Below are positions 1 through 8,963 of a stretch of DNA of 64,000 nucleotides, piece after piece; the first letter of the stretch is position 1, and each line of letters begins with the position of its first letter. The notes under the pieces were generated by a model. It saw only the letters and a program-made list of their open reading frames with translations. It searched no databases and was not told where the DNA came from. The position numbers and the translations under genes were made by a program. The stretch covers positions 62,001 through 126,000 of the forward strand of contig JAHLWR010000011.1 of NCBI GenBank assembly GCA_019057815.1. The letters are read 5' to 3'. Origin of the DNA: Candidatus Heimdallarchaeota archaeon (lineage in GTDB: Archaea > Asgardarchaeota > Heimdallarchaeia > Heimdallarchaeales > Heimdallarchaeaceae).

Positions 1-90
1 GTAGATGGCATTTATGCTTCAAAAACCGTGTGTCCCAAATGTTTTTCAGCTGATATTCGAACTACCATTATTGGATCAAGTGAAGAGTAA
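1..90 (+). CDS. 3' end of a zinc-ribbon-like protein (partial)
   Basis: The frame is open from the first base and stops with TAA at 88-90, giving 29 residues. The tail carries one CPKC pair, which suggests half of a C-terminal zinc ribbon, as seen in many archaeal information-processing proteins. The remainder lies upstream of the window, so no function is assigned. A single CxxC pair is weak evidence. Confidence 0.5.
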   Translation, partial: VDGIYASKTVCPKCFSADIRTTIIGSSEE

Positions 91-159
91 CAAATTGTAT
101 TACTAGGATAGTCTCACCATCTTACAGATTTTCTTTTTCTATAAATCAATCACTAGATT

Positions 160-351
160 ATGCGTATCGGAACATCAGTCGATGAAATGAATATTGTTGA
201 AGAGATGAATCTTGTTATTTCAAGGATGGATAGTCAGCTTCAAGGTCTAAACAAAGAATTAGATAAGATTCTAAAAGAGTACCCACGTTATTTGAGCAAA
301 AAAACAAGCAACTTGTCTAAAGAGCTAAGAAAATATAAAAACGCCATATAA
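160..351 (+). CDS. small coiled-coil protein (hypothetical)
   Basis: A 63-aa acidic/basic helical protein whose middle (about residues 10-40) has leucine/isoleucine spacing typical of a short coiled coil, followed by a lysine-rich tail. A TATA-like stretch (ttctataaatc, about 131-142) lies just upstream. It is so close that a start at the in-frame ATG at 184 or 187 is also possible. I recognise no family. It is preceded by a separate gene tail and followed by the DUF389 gene, both on the same strand but with long spacers, so it is probably its own transcript. Confidence 0.5.
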   Translation: MRIGTSVDEMNIVEEMNLVISRMDSQLQGLNKELDKILKEYPRYLSKKTSNLSKELRKYKNAI

Positions 352-474
352 TCCTAATCTAATACTCATTTATATGCTCTCTAACAAAGAATCATTTCGT
401 AATCTATTTATTTTCTTTAGTTTAGTGGTAAATAGCTATTGACATCATTTTGTTTTGTTTACCTTCAATTCAAA

Positions 475-491
475 GAAACAAGTTTATATTA
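475..491 (+). promoter_or_regulatory. archaeal BRE/TATA promoter of the DUF389 gene
   Basis: The sequence gaaacaagtttatatt reads as a purine-rich BRE followed by a TATA box. It lies about 35 bases before the GTG at 522, so the transcript would have a very short leader. Confidence 0.5.
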
Positions 492-521
492 TCTAATGAA
501 ATTGTTTTTTAAACCACTCTT

Positions 522-1523
522 GTGAATTTTATGAAGGAAGTAAAGATCCAGATTCCAACTGAAAAGATGGATGTTGTAGTAGAACTTTTTGATAAGCTTG
601 GTATTAGAAGTTCAACTTTGATTCATGAAGAAAATGCGACGATAACTACAGTTGTGGAAACTAATCAAACTGCAACCTTGCTTGAAGAGTTGAAAGGTCT
701 TGGTATTGGTGCTGTCTTTGGTAGTATTCATCTTTCTCCTGTAGATTTAGAAATTGATTCAACACCTGAAAAACTTGTGATTAAGAGCAGTAGTATAAGT
801 ATCGATGAAATGGTTTTTACAATCAAGGGATTAGCTATTATTTCACCAACTTTTCTAGTATTATGTATAATAGCCGGAGCTCTAGCTTCTTTCGGACTGA
901 TTTATGATAATGTAGTTATCATCATTGCAAGTATGATAATTGCTCCTTTACTTGGACCTATAGCTTTAGCTGTTATTGGTACAATGATTACGAAAAACAT
1001 CTATAGTAAACGTGCTTTTCTTGCGGAAGCAGTTGGTCTAGGAACATGTATTTTAATAGGAGCCTTGGTAGGTTTAGTGTTTTCAGGGAAGTTAACATCT
1101 ATACCTGAGGGTAGTCAGATTGGGATAAGAACAACTCCAGGAATAGGGGACATTGTTTTTGCAATTCTAAGCGGTTTGGCTGCTGGAATATTCATAGTTA
1201 GAGGAGAAAGTACGAATATAGTTGGTGTTGCAGTAGCTGCATCATTATGTCCTCCAGCAACAAATGTTGGAGTCCTTTTAAGTAATGAATACTGGACAGA
1301 AGCATTTGGTTCTATTATTCTTCTAGTTTTAAACGTAATAGCCATTTATTCAGCATGTGCGATTATTTTCTGGACATCTCAATCACTTGTACGAGGGGGG
1401 TCTGTATCAAAAAGACAATTCAGACAAATAAGTCGAAAATACATAGTGCGAATAACTTTAGCTGTTTTAAGTCTTGTCGCAATTATACTATTGATAATAT
1501 TTGTATATGAAATACCGGGTTAA
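522..1523 (+). CDS. DUF389 (TIGR00341-like) integral membrane protein
   Basis: A 333-aa protein. Residues 1-100 form a soluble alpha/beta domain with two repeated halves, as in DUF389 members. About seven membrane segments follow (near 104-126, 129-156, 165-187, 208-227, 232-252, 259-285 and 308-329). The conserved cores ASMIIAPLLGPI (136-147) and SLCPPATNVGVLL (241-253) are diagnostic of DUF389. The substrate of this family is unknown, although transport is usually assumed. The start is GTG 522, with ATG 531 as an alternative. The gene stands alone, with its own promoter upstream and the ileS leader downstream. Confidence 0.88.
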   Translation: MNFMKEVKIQIPTEKMDVVVELFDKLGIRSSTLIHEENATITTVVETNQTATLLEELKGLGIGAVFGSIHLSPVDLEIDSTPEKLVIKSSSISIDEMVFTIKGLAIISPTFLVLCIIAGALASFGLIYDNVVIIIASMIIAPLLGPIALAVIGTMITKNIYSKRAFLAEAVGLGTCILIGALVGLVFSGKLTSIPEGSQIGIRTTPGIGDIVFAILSGLAAGIFIVRGESTNIVGVAVAASLCPPATNVGVLLSNEYWTEAFGSIILLVLNVIAIYSACAIIFWTSQSLVRGGSVSKRQFRQISRKYIVRITLAVLSLVAIILLIIFVYEIPG

Positions 1524-1845
1524 CAATTATTCCAAAGCAAATTTAACTTCTTCAGTTAAATCATTGAGTTCTGATTTTCTTGAATATAGAAGTAAAAAGT
1601 TTTTAAATGATTGTTCTTTTGTTTGCATACATAAAGGTGACATAAAGGATGGATCGTGAAATTCCGTTCAGAAAATAGTTTTTACGCTGTTAGTGAATAT
1701 TTGGTTAGTTTTGTCACCCTCCAACGAAGATTAGAAACACTTTTCTGTTATGACTTGAATATAGTATCAGCTTCAAATCTATATTCTCTATTCAAAACAG
1801 AAGGGTGTTCTTACAAAGACTCTAAACATTTAGGAGGAGTATTCC
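1524..1845. other. spacer and long leader upstream of ileS
   Basis: About 320 bases with no convincing large gene. On the minus strand, 1527-1628 could encode a 33-aa peptide whose second half looks protein-like, possibly the remnant of a gene tail. On the plus strand a GTG-initiated 65-aa frame (1656-1853) overlaps the ileS start but has no recognisable content. A weak TATA-like run (aagtttttaaatg, near 1595) could start ileS transcription, which would leave a leader of more than 200 bases. Confidence 0.3.
1832..1839 (+). promoter_or_regulatory. strong Shine-Dalgarno site of ileS
   Basis: AGGAGGAG sits 6 bases before the ATG at 1846. This is a near-perfect anti-SD match and fixes the ileS start. 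It also shows that leadered mRNAs of this genome use SD initiation. Confidence 0.75.
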
Positions 1846-4800
1846 ATGACTAATTCAAGTAAAAGCGAAATGAAGAAGGAGCTTAAGAAAACTTCTCAAG
1901 AGTTACATAAATTCTTGAAGCAACGAGATTTTTCCAGTTTTGAGAAGAAAATAGTAGATTATTGGTCAAAAAATGACATTTTTGCCAAGTTACGTGAGAA
2001 GAATAGAAGTGGTAAAAGATTCAGTTTCTACGATGGACCAATCACTGCAAACAATCCAATGGGAGTACACCATGCTTGGGGTAGAACACTCAAAGATGTC
2101 TTCCAACGTTATCAAGCGATGCAAGGAAAACAACAACGCTACCAGAATGGGTTTGATTGTCAAGGTCTATGGCTTGAAGTCGAAGTGGAAAAAGCTCTTG
2201 GTTTAAACTCTAAGAAGGAAATCATCGATTATGGGCTAGAGAAATTTGCTCAAGCCTGTAAAAAACGTGTTAATCATTTTGCAGCTGTTATTACACAACA
2301 ATCTATTCGATTGGGGCAATGGATGGATTGGCAGAATTCCTACTATACCTATGATGACAATAACATTGAACATATTTGGCATTTTCTTAAAAAATGTCAT
2401 GAAAATGGTTGGTTATATCTAGGTACTCGAGTTCTTCCTTGGTGTTACCGTTGTGGAACATCGTTGTCTTCACATGAACAAAGCGATAGCTACGAAGAGT
2501 TAACACACAAGGCAGTATATATCAAATTACCATTTAAAGATGAAACTCAAACATATTTCTTGGTTTGGACCACAACTCCATGGACTTTGACTGCTAATGT
2601 TGCTTTAGCCGTAAATCCTGAATTAGATTATCTAATAATCCAGAAAGAGCAAGAGAAGTTTGTTCTAGCTAAAGGTACACAAGACGTTTTAGACAGACCA
2701 TGGGATATCCTAGAAGTCATTAAAGGAAAAGAATTATTAGAAAAAAAGTATATTGGACCTTTTGATGATTTGACAGCACAGAAAGATGTAAAATCAAAGA
2801 AAGTTATTCCATGGGATGAAGTTTCGAATTTAGAAGGAACTGGCGTTGTCCATATAGCTCCTGGATGTGGAGAAGAAGACTATGAATTAAGTAAGAAATA
2901 CAATCTAGATGTTATTGCTCCAATAAATGGTGAAGCTAAATATATAGAAGGATTTGATTATCTTACAGGATTCACTATAACAGAAGCTTTTGATTTAATA
3001 CTTGAAAAGCTAAAGAGTAAAGGTTTTTTGTACAAAACAGAATTGTATGAACACCGATATCCAGTTTGCTGGAGATGTAAAACAGAACTTGTATTTAAGC
3101 TAGAAAAAGAATGGTTCATAAATTGTGACGAAATAAGACCAAAGCTCCTCAAAGCTGCTAAAAAAATAAAATGGAATCCAGATTTTACTGCAAAATCGAT
3201 GGAAAGTTGGTTGACATCAATGGATGATTGGTGTATTAGTAGAAAACGATACTGGGGATTACCTCTACCATTCTATGTTTGTGATTGTGGTCATGTTACA
3301 GTAGTTGGATCAAAAGAGGAATTGAAAATGCTTTCTGTAAATCCTCAAAAGGTAGATGACTTAACAGAGCTTCACATACCATGGATAGATGAAGTCAAAG
3401 TAAAATGCCCAAAATGTGGTAAAACTGTCTCTCGTGTTAAAGAAGTAGGAGATTGTTGGTTAGATGCAGGAATAATACCTTTTTCCACACTAAACTATCT
3501 AAAAGAAGAAGAGAAAACCTATTGGAAAAAATGGTTCCCAGCTGAATTAATAGTAGAAATGAAGGAACAAGTTCGTCTATGGTTTTACTCAATGTTATTC
3601 ATGTCAATTACATTAATCAATAAACCTTCATACAAAAATGTGGTCTCCTTTCCAGAAGTAAGAAATGAAGAAGGTAAGAGACTTTCTAAGACATCTAAAA
3701 ATAATATTGTTTTCGATGATGCTGTTAACGTTCTTGGTGCAGATGTTATGAGATGGGTTTACTGCAAATCAAATTTGAGACAAAACTTAAACTTCAGCTA
3801 TGATCTTGGCAAAGATGCAATGCGAAAACTCCTATCCTATTGGAATGTTACTTATTTTCTTTTATCTTCAGCTTCAGCAGAAAACTTCTCTTTAAGTGAA
3901 CTAAAGGAATTGCAGGAAACAAAAAAAACCAATCCTATGGATAGATGGATGTTATCTGAATTAAATAAAACCGTTAAAGAAATACGAAACGCTTATGAGA
4001 ACTTTGATGTCAAAGCTGTTATTGATGAAACAGAGGAATTCTTCGAAAACATATCAAATTGGTATGTTAGACTAAATAGAAGAAGGTTCTGGAAAAGTGA
4101 CCTTGATGTAGATAAAAAACAAGCTTATAACACTCTTTATAGATGCTTGGATACGTTTAACAAATGTTTAGCCCCAATCTTACCTTTCACAACTGAATAT
4201 ATGTATAGAATGTTGACACCTCTTGAAGATTTTGAAAAAGTACCAAGCGTCCACTTATGTTCATTTCCTGAAAATAAGCTGAGTAAGGAAGACGATAGAG
4301 TAAGAGGAACATTCAACAAAGTTAAACAACTTATTTCTATGGTATTAATGCTTAGAAATAATTCTCAAATAAAAGTTAGACAACCACTGAATGCCGTGCA
4401 AGTATGGTCTTCAAATCCCAGCGATTATAACGCTTTCAAGGAATATAAAACTCAAATTCTCACAGAATTAAATATCAAAAAACTAGATATATTGACCGGT
4501 ATAACTGAAAGTGTTGAATTCGTTATAAAGCTGGATTACTCTTTATTAGGACCAAAATACAAAAAGAGACTGAATGAAATAAAGATGAAAGTTGCTGAAA
4601 TAGATCAACAGACTTTAGAAGGATTATTTAGGGAAAAAAGGGTTTTAGCTTTGAAAACAGAGCTAAAAGAAATAACTCTACAACCAGATGAATATGAAAT
4701 TTTGTTACAAGACAAAGAGGGTCACAAAAGCTTGGTGCAGGATGATTTGAGTGTTACTTTGGATGTTACATTAACTGAGAAACTAAGAGTTGAAGGCTGT

Positions 4801-5058
4801 GTAAGAGACATTGTAAGAAATATACAAAGAATGAGGCAAGAACTTGATTTGGAAATAACAGAAACAATAATTGTTGCAATTATAGATAAAACACCTGAAT
4901 CTTCTCTATTATCAAAAATAAAGGCGTTTAGGAATTATTTAAAATCTGAAACATTAGCTAGAGAAGTAGTTTTTGGTGAAGAATTAAGTAATATCTTATT
5001 AACTAAGAGCTTCAACTTTGATGAAAATACTCTTACAGTTCAAATCTCGAAGAGATGA
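1846..5058 (+). CDS. ileS: isoleucine--tRNA ligase, divergent subtype
   Basis: A 1070-aa class I aminoacyl-tRNA synthetase that charges tRNA-Ile in the cytosol. The N-terminal HIGH element is replaced by HHAWGR (residues 75-80) after a GPITANN lead-in. The KMSKS loop reads RLSKT (about 612-616). Zinc-binding-like pairs occur (CWRC, CPKC), the editing insertion with WTTTPWTLTAN is present, and a C-terminal helical anticodon-binding domain follows. Overall order and length match IleRS. From memory, the variant active-site motif resembles a subgroup seen mainly in bacteria, which suggests transfer, but I could not test this by tree. The start is set by AGGAGGAG at 1832. Confidence 0.9.
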   Translation: MTNSSKSEMKKELKKTSQELHKFLKQRDFSSFEKKIVDYWSKNDIFAKLREKNRSGKRFSFYDGPITANNPMGVHHAWGRTLKDVFQRYQAMQGKQQRYQNGFDCQGLWLEVEVEKALGLNSKKEIIDYGLEKFAQACKKRVNHFAAVITQQSIRLGQWMDWQNSYYTYDDNNIEHIWHFLKKCHENGWLYLGTRVLPWCYRCGTSLSSHEQSDSYEELTHKAVYIKLPFKDETQTYFLVWTTTPWTLTANVALAVNPELDYLIIQKEQEKFVLAKGTQDVLDRPWDILEVIKGKELLEKKYIGPFDDLTAQKDVKSKKVIPWDEVSNLEGTGVVHIAPGCGEEDYELSKKYNLDVIAPINGEAKYIEGFDYLTGFTITEAFDLILEKLKSKGFLYKTELYEHRYPVCWRCKTELVFKLEKEWFINCDEIRPKLLKAAKKIKWNPDFTAKSMESWLTSMDDWCISRKRYWGLPLPFYVCDCGHVTVVGSKEELKMLSVNPQKVDDLTELHIPWIDEVKVKCPKCGKTVSRVKEVGDCWLDAGIIPFSTLNYLKEEEKTYWKKWFPAELIVEMKEQVRLWFYSMLFMSITLINKPSYKNVVSFPEVRNEEGKRLSKTSKNNIVFDDAVNVLGADVMRWVYCKSNLRQNLNFSYDLGKDAMRKLLSYWNVTYFLLSSASAENFSLSELKELQETKKTNPMDRWMLSELNKTVKEIRNAYENFDVKAVIDETEEFFENISNWYVRLNRRRFWKSDLDVDKKQAYNTLYRCLDTFNKCLAPILPFTTEYMYRMLTPLEDFEKVPSVHLCSFPENKLSKEDDRVRGTFNKVKQLISMVLMLRNNSQIKVRQPLNAVQVWSSNPSDYNAFKEYKTQILTELNIKKLDILTGITESVEFVIKLDYSLLGPKYKKRLNEIKMKVAEIDQQTLEGLFREKRVLALKTELKEITLQPDEYEILLQDKEGHKSLVQDDLSVTLDVTLTEKLRVEGCVRDIVRNIQRMRQELDLEITETIIVAIIDKTPESSLLSKIKAFRNYLKSETLAREVVFGEELSNILLTKSFNFDENTLTVQISKR

Positions 5059-5584
5059 AGGGAAAAATATACCTTTTCTTCTTCAAGTAGTATTGAAAAA
5101 AAATTCGTATTTTCTTAAAAGTTTACTTTGACTCCTAGATTTCTCATATTCTTGGAAATTTCTTTACTTTCATAACGTTTGAGAGAGATTTACATCATCG
5201 ATTTTCTATTTAAATAATAAACAGTAAAAGTTTATATATAGGTCTTATATTCAAACTTTATACTGTCAATAGTGGAGTATGTCTATGCTAAGGAATGTCT
5301 TTGTGATTTTTCAACGATTTACTCAAATCAATGTTTAGACAACTCACCAAAAGACAGTCAAATGGATGTAGAAAAATATGAATGAACAAACACAAAAAAG
5401 ACCACAACTTCCAGAAACCTCCTTAATTCATTGGAAGTTAAATCCGAGACCATCTTATGTGTCTTTATGAATTGGTATACTCATGAAATACTTTACATCC
5501 TCGAGAAAATCTAAAGTGATTTAAATGACTGAACACCAAGAAAAAAAAGGATTTAAATGGCCTTGGGACTATTTCCATTTTTAA
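5059..5584 (+). other. promoter plus micro-ORF leader before a membrane protein gene
   Basis: A strong promoter (taaaagtttatatata, 5225-5240) is followed by a series of tiny frames, each with ATG: 5279-5338 (19 aa), 5378-5470 (30 aa), 5467-5514 (15 aa, overlapping the previous stop as ATGA) and 5525-5584 (19 aa, ending WPWDYFHF then TAA). The last is in the same frame as the GTG-initiated gene that begins at the very next base (5585). Bases 5059-5224 show nothing beyond AT-rich spacer and a likely ileS terminator region. Confidence 0.4.
5225..5240 (+). promoter_or_regulatory. strong BRE/TATA promoter
   Basis: taaaagtttatatata is a textbook archaeal BRE/TATA element. Transcription should start near 5262, well upstream of the 199-aa gene. 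The mRNA would therefore carry the micro-ORFs. Confidence 0.6.
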
Positions 5585-6184
5585 GTGAAAGGACGTGGAT
5601 CTCCCTTTGCAAACGCTGAAAAAGGCAAGTTTATGTCTGTTACCTTTTTTGCTGAATGGCTGATATTATGGTTTTCCTTATTGATGGTCATAATCGTTTT
5701 TGCAATACAGCAAGATTGGACTGAAGATGGCGCAGTAGGGAATTACTTCGCAAGTGTAGGATTAGGGCTAGTAGTCGCACTCATCCTTGCGTGGTTCTTC
5801 TTTGTCTTCATTATAGGACCATTAGCAATGAGTATGGTGCAATATGATTTCAGAGCAGATTTCAGAGAGAAGAGTACAAAAGAACTTATGTTTTCAAAGA
5901 AATCGTTGAAGTTCTGGCTTTGGGGTATCATAGTAGATACAATGATCATTATTCCAATAGCCACAGGAATACCATTCGCAATAATGACCATCTTACATAA
6001 CGTACCCGCCGCAGCAGCATGGACCCATGTGTGGACCTGGGTTAATTTCTGGGATGCTTATTGGAAAGCATGGATATTAGCAATAGTAATCATTGTCATT
6101 CTACTAGCGTTCCTAAAATGGCAAAGTGGACCTAACAAGAAATTAATCGCAAGAATGCAAGCACAAGGACCTCCAAAAAAGTAA
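5585..6184 (+). CDS. four-helix membrane protein (unknown)
   Basis: A 199-aa protein with four predicted membrane spans, near residues 17-38, 54-86, 109-134 and 160-179, and a polar lysine-ending tail. It is rich in Trp and Phe. I do not recognise a family. The frame starts with GTG directly after an in-frame TAA (5582-5584), and the preceding 19 codons in the same frame (from ATG 5525) read like its natural N-terminus. Either the real start is GTG 5585 or ATG 5633, or the stop is read through or is a mutation. A terminator follows at about 6199-6238. Confidence 0.65.
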   Translation: MKGRGSPFANAEKGKFMSVTFFAEWLILWFSLLMVIIVFAIQQDWTEDGAVGNYFASVGLGLVVALILAWFFFVFIIGPLAMSMVQYDFRADFREKSTKELMFSKKSLKFWLWGIIVDTMIIIPIATGIPFAIMTILHNVPAAAAWTHVWTWVNFWDAYWKAWILAIVIIVILLAFLKWQSGPNKKLIARMQAQGPPKK

Positions 6185-6198
6185 ATCCAAACAGATAA

Positions 6199-6238
6199 GT
6201 GGAAACAACTAAATGTTTCTTGCTTTTTTATTTTTTTT
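6199..6238 (+). terminator. hairpin plus T-run terminator
   Basis: gaaaca (6202-6207) pairs with tgtttc (6214-6219). It is followed by long T runs (6223-6238), just after the membrane protein stop. Confidence 0.5.
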
Positions 6239-6430
6239 AATTAAAACTGTAAATACACTTAAGATAATAGAATAGATTTATTTTCATTATTCAGCTGTTT
6301 TACTCATAATAAATCTTAATTTTTCAAATAAGAATATAAATCAAGAATGTTGTATACTTCATATCAGAGAATTTTGGTTGTAAAATCATCTTTGAAAAGA
6401 GATTAAGAAATGATGGAACAAAAATAACTG

Positions 6431-7078
6431 GTGGTAGAAAAAGTGGATCTTTACACAAAATCCAAAGAAGCAATTCTTAATGGTAACACGTCATTAGCAG
6501 AAGAGATTGTTAAGAAAGCGATTTTAGAGAACTATGATATTAATGCATTAATTGATACTCTCTCAGAAGCGATTAGAGAAGCTGGTGATCTTTTTGAAGA
6601 AGGAGAATTTTTCCTACCTGAACTTATGCGTAGTGCTGAAGCCATGAAAGCAGCTATGGGAATTTTAACACCAACACTTTCACAAGAAAAGGAATCTAGA
6701 TTTATTGGTAAAGTAGTTATTGGAACAATAGAAGGAGACATTCACGATATTGGTAAAACACTCGTTGCTTCAATGCTTTCTGCTGAAGGATTCGAAGTCT
6801 ATGATCTTGGAGCTGATGTTCCTGTTGCAACTTTTATTGATAAAGCTGTAGAAGTAGATGCTCACCTAATATGTGTTTCAGCATTATTGACAACTACAAT
6901 GGTTGGTCAAAAGAAGTTGATAGATACTCTAAATGAAAGAAACATTCGTGAGAAATTTAAAGTTTTATTGGGTGGAGCACCTGTTTCTAAACGATGGGTT
7001 GAAGAAATTGGAGCTGATGGTACAGCAGATAACGCTATAAGTGCTGTCAAACTCGCAAAAAAATTGATGGTGTTATGA
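6431..7078 (+). CDS. corrinoid (B12-binding) methyltransferase protein
   Basis: A 215-aa cobalamin carrier of the MtbC/MttC/MetH-B12 type. It shuttles a methyl group between a substrate methyltransferase and an acceptor. A helical B12-binding cap spans roughly 1-85, including EGEFFLPELM. A Rossmann-like domain follows with the signature DIHDIGK, in which His105 is the expected lower-axial cobalt ligand, then the GGAPVS loop at 181-186. The start is GTG 6431. It is the first of three consecutive genes (13- and 4-base gaps) for homocysteine methylation and corrinoid reactivation. The MttB-family protein at 12376 is a likely methyl donor enzyme. Confidence 0.92.
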   Translation: MVEKVDLYTKSKEAILNGNTSLAEEIVKKAILENYDINALIDTLSEAIREAGDLFEEGEFFLPELMRSAEAMKAAMGILTPTLSQEKESRFIGKVVIGTIEGDIHDIGKTLVASMLSAEGFEVYDLGADVPVATFIDKAVEVDAHLICVSALLTTTMVGQKKLIDTLNERNIREKFKVLLGGAPVSKRWVEEIGADGTADNAISAVKLAKKLMVL

Positions 7079-7091
7079 GGAAGTATTTCCT

Positions 7092-7976
7092 TTGCGAAAC
7101 AAAAAGCACATTCTAGACTTGGTTAAAGAACGCGTTGTTATACTGGATGGAGCCATGGGCTCACTATTAATTAATCAAGGATTGCAAATTGGTATACCTC
7201 CTGAAAGCTGGAACGTTACTAATTCAGAGTTAATACAAAAAATTCATCTTGACTATTATAATGCAGGTTCTGATGTCGTTTTAACCAATACATTTGGTGG
7301 TTCCAGATTAAAGTTGAGTGCACATAACCATGGGGAGAGGGTTGAAGAATATAATACCGAAGCAGTAGAGATAGCGAGAGAGATATGCCCAGAAGAAGGT
7401 TATATTGCAGGAGATATAGGTCCATCTGGAAAATTTTTACCTCCTGTAGGTAAAGTAACTATTGATGATTTTGAAGAAACCTTCCTAGAACAGACTCGAA
7501 TTTTAGCCAATGTTGAGGTTGATTTCTTTTTCATAGAAACAATGGTTGATCTTAAAGAAGCAGAATCTGCTGTCAAGGCGGCTAAAAAAACTTCTAACCT
7601 ACCAATATTTGTTTCTATCACCTATAAAAAGACAAAAAGAGGTTATTTTACAATAATGGGGAACTCTGTAGAGCAATGTGTTGACACACTACATAAAGCT
7701 GGAGCAGATGTAATTGGCGCAAATTGTACATTAAGTAGCAATGAGATGATTGATTTGATACCACAGATAAAACAATTTACAGATTTACCCATTGTAGCAA
7801 AACCGAATGCAGGAAAACCACAACTAGTTGGAGGGAAAACAGTGTATCTGACTTCTCCTAAAGATTTCGCAGAGGACATTTTCCAAATGGTTGAAAAAAA
7901 AGCTGCTATTGTTGGAGGATGTTGTGGAACAAACCCTCAGTTTATTGAAAATATTGTTCAAAGAGCAAAGAGGTAA
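7092..7976 (+). CDS. homocysteine S-methyltransferase (MetH N-domain type)
   Basis: A 294-aa TIM-barrel enzyme that transfers a methyl group to homocysteine, giving methionine. The zinc-binding cysteines are Cys212 (GANCTLSS) and Cys277-Cys278 (GGCCGTNP). The N-terminal LDGAMGSLL and TNTFGG motifs are typical of the MetH homocysteine domain. The start is TTG 7092, 13 bases after the corrinoid gene. No pterin-binding (methyltetrahydrofolate) domain is fused here or encoded nearby, so the methyl source is probably the adjacent corrinoid protein loaded by another methyltransferase. Confidence 0.92.
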   Translation: MRNKKHILDLVKERVVILDGAMGSLLINQGLQIGIPPESWNVTNSELIQKIHLDYYNAGSDVVLTNTFGGSRLKLSAHNHGERVEEYNTEAVEIAREICPEEGYIAGDIGPSGKFLPPVGKVTIDDFEETFLEQTRILANVEVDFFFIETMVDLKEAESAVKAAKKTSNLPIFVSITYKKTKRGYFTIMGNSVEQCVDTLHKAGADVIGANCTLSSNEMIDLIPQIKQFTDLPIVAKPNAGKPQLVGGKTVYLTSPKDFAEDIFQMVEKKAAIVGGCCGTNPQFIENIVQRAKR

Positions 7977-7980
7977 TCTT

Positions 7981-8637
7981 GTGTCCATCATTGAAGATTT
8001 TCAAATATATCTAAACGACAAAGAGATTCTTCGATTATTGAGGGGTGGGAATTCAACTAAAGCTAGAAATAGAGAGGTACCACAAGATTTACTTCATGAA
8101 ATCAAAGAAATGAAAGAAATTGCAATAGATCTAATCAAACCTAGGGGAATATATAACATCTTTAACAGCAGAAATTTAGTACCTCGTTTTCTTTTTGAAA
8201 AGTCAGAAAGAACTGTTTTGGCTGTTTGTACTATAGGAGAAAATTTAGAAAAAAGGTGTTCAGAGTTTATTAAAAGAGGAAAACTTTCAAACGGAGTCAT
8301 TTTAGATGCAATTGCATCACATGCAGCAGAAGAAACAGCTGAATATGTAAATCAAAAGATATTAGAAGAGATTGTGCAAGAAACAAAAGGAAAAGAAATA
8401 ACCTACAGATTTAGTCCAGGATATTGCAAATGGTCTTTAGAAGAAGGACAAAAGCTAATTTTTAATTTCTTACAAACAGCATCAATTGAAGTATCCCTGA
8501 CTAAATCTATGATGATGAGGCCTGTTAAATCAGTATCCTTTGCAATTAATACAGGATTAGAAGTAGACAAAGAACTTGGAATAAAAAACTGTGAAACATG
8601 CGACCTGATTAATTGTGCTTATCGAAAAGTAAAGTAA
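7981..8637 (+). CDS. MetH activation-domain-like protein
   Basis: A stand-alone version of the cobalamin-dependent methionine synthase activation domain, which binds SAM to re-methylate inactive cob(II)alamin. The motif RFSPGYCKWSLEEGQ and the later SMMMRPVKSVSF match the domain's SAM-binding core, and a Cys cluster (CETCDLINC) closes the protein. I choose GTG 7981, 4 bases after the previous stop, giving 218 aa. An in-frame start at 7891 would overlap the upstream gene by 86 bases. The gene completes a split MetH set with 6431 and 7092. Confidence 0.85.
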   Translation: MSIIEDFQIYLNDKEILRLLRGGNSTKARNREVPQDLLHEIKEMKEIAIDLIKPRGIYNIFNSRNLVPRFLFEKSERTVLAVCTIGENLEKRCSEFIKRGKLSNGVILDAIASHAAEETAEYVNQKILEEIVQETKGKEITYRFSPGYCKWSLEEGQKLIFNFLQTASIEVSLTKSMMMRPVKSVSFAINTGLEVDKELGIKNCETCDLINCAYRKVK

Positions 8638-8963
8638 TCTACTAAAAGATAGATCAAATATTGATGCAATAATATCAAAACCAAGTAACCTTGATTTAAT
8701 AAAAAAATATTCATCTATTGCATAATACTAAAACGCTTAGTAGTATTTAATCTCAAAATTCAACTCGTCTGATCTTCTTTTGGCTTTCGGTTCAAGTAAA
8801 AGAATTTTGGAGATGTTATAGCTACATTATTTTCATCAACATGTTTTTGTAATATTGTCAGTCTTTTAAGGAACTGGAATTGTTTCCATGCCAAGTTATT
8901 TCCAAGATATTGTTCCACCAGAGGAAAACAGATGAAAAAAAGTATAGAAAAGAGCTATATAGT
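8638..8963. other. spacer holding a possible small gene on the minus strand
   Basis: Most of this 326-base stretch is AT-rich. The only notable content is the 52-codon minus-strand frame at 8760-8918, reported separately. Confidence 0.3.
8760..8918 (-). CDS. possible 52-aa protein or gene remnant
   Basis: A GTG-initiated frame on the minus strand, 45 bases downstream of the NosD-like gene and in the same direction. The translation has amphipathic, protein-like composition (QFLKRLTILQKHVDE in the middle, a KPKEDQ-type polar tail) and no low-complexity bias. It has no ATG and no recognised family. It could be a genuine small gene or the 3' end of a decayed one. Confidence 0.3.
   Translation of the reverse strand: MEQYLGNNLAWKQFQFLKRLTILQKHVDENNVAITSPKFFYLNRKPKEDQTS

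Noticed and set aside
1656-1853. 65-aa frame just before ileS
   Set aside because: It overlaps the ileS start by 8 bases, has no recognisable content and lacks an SD, while ileS itself has a strong one.
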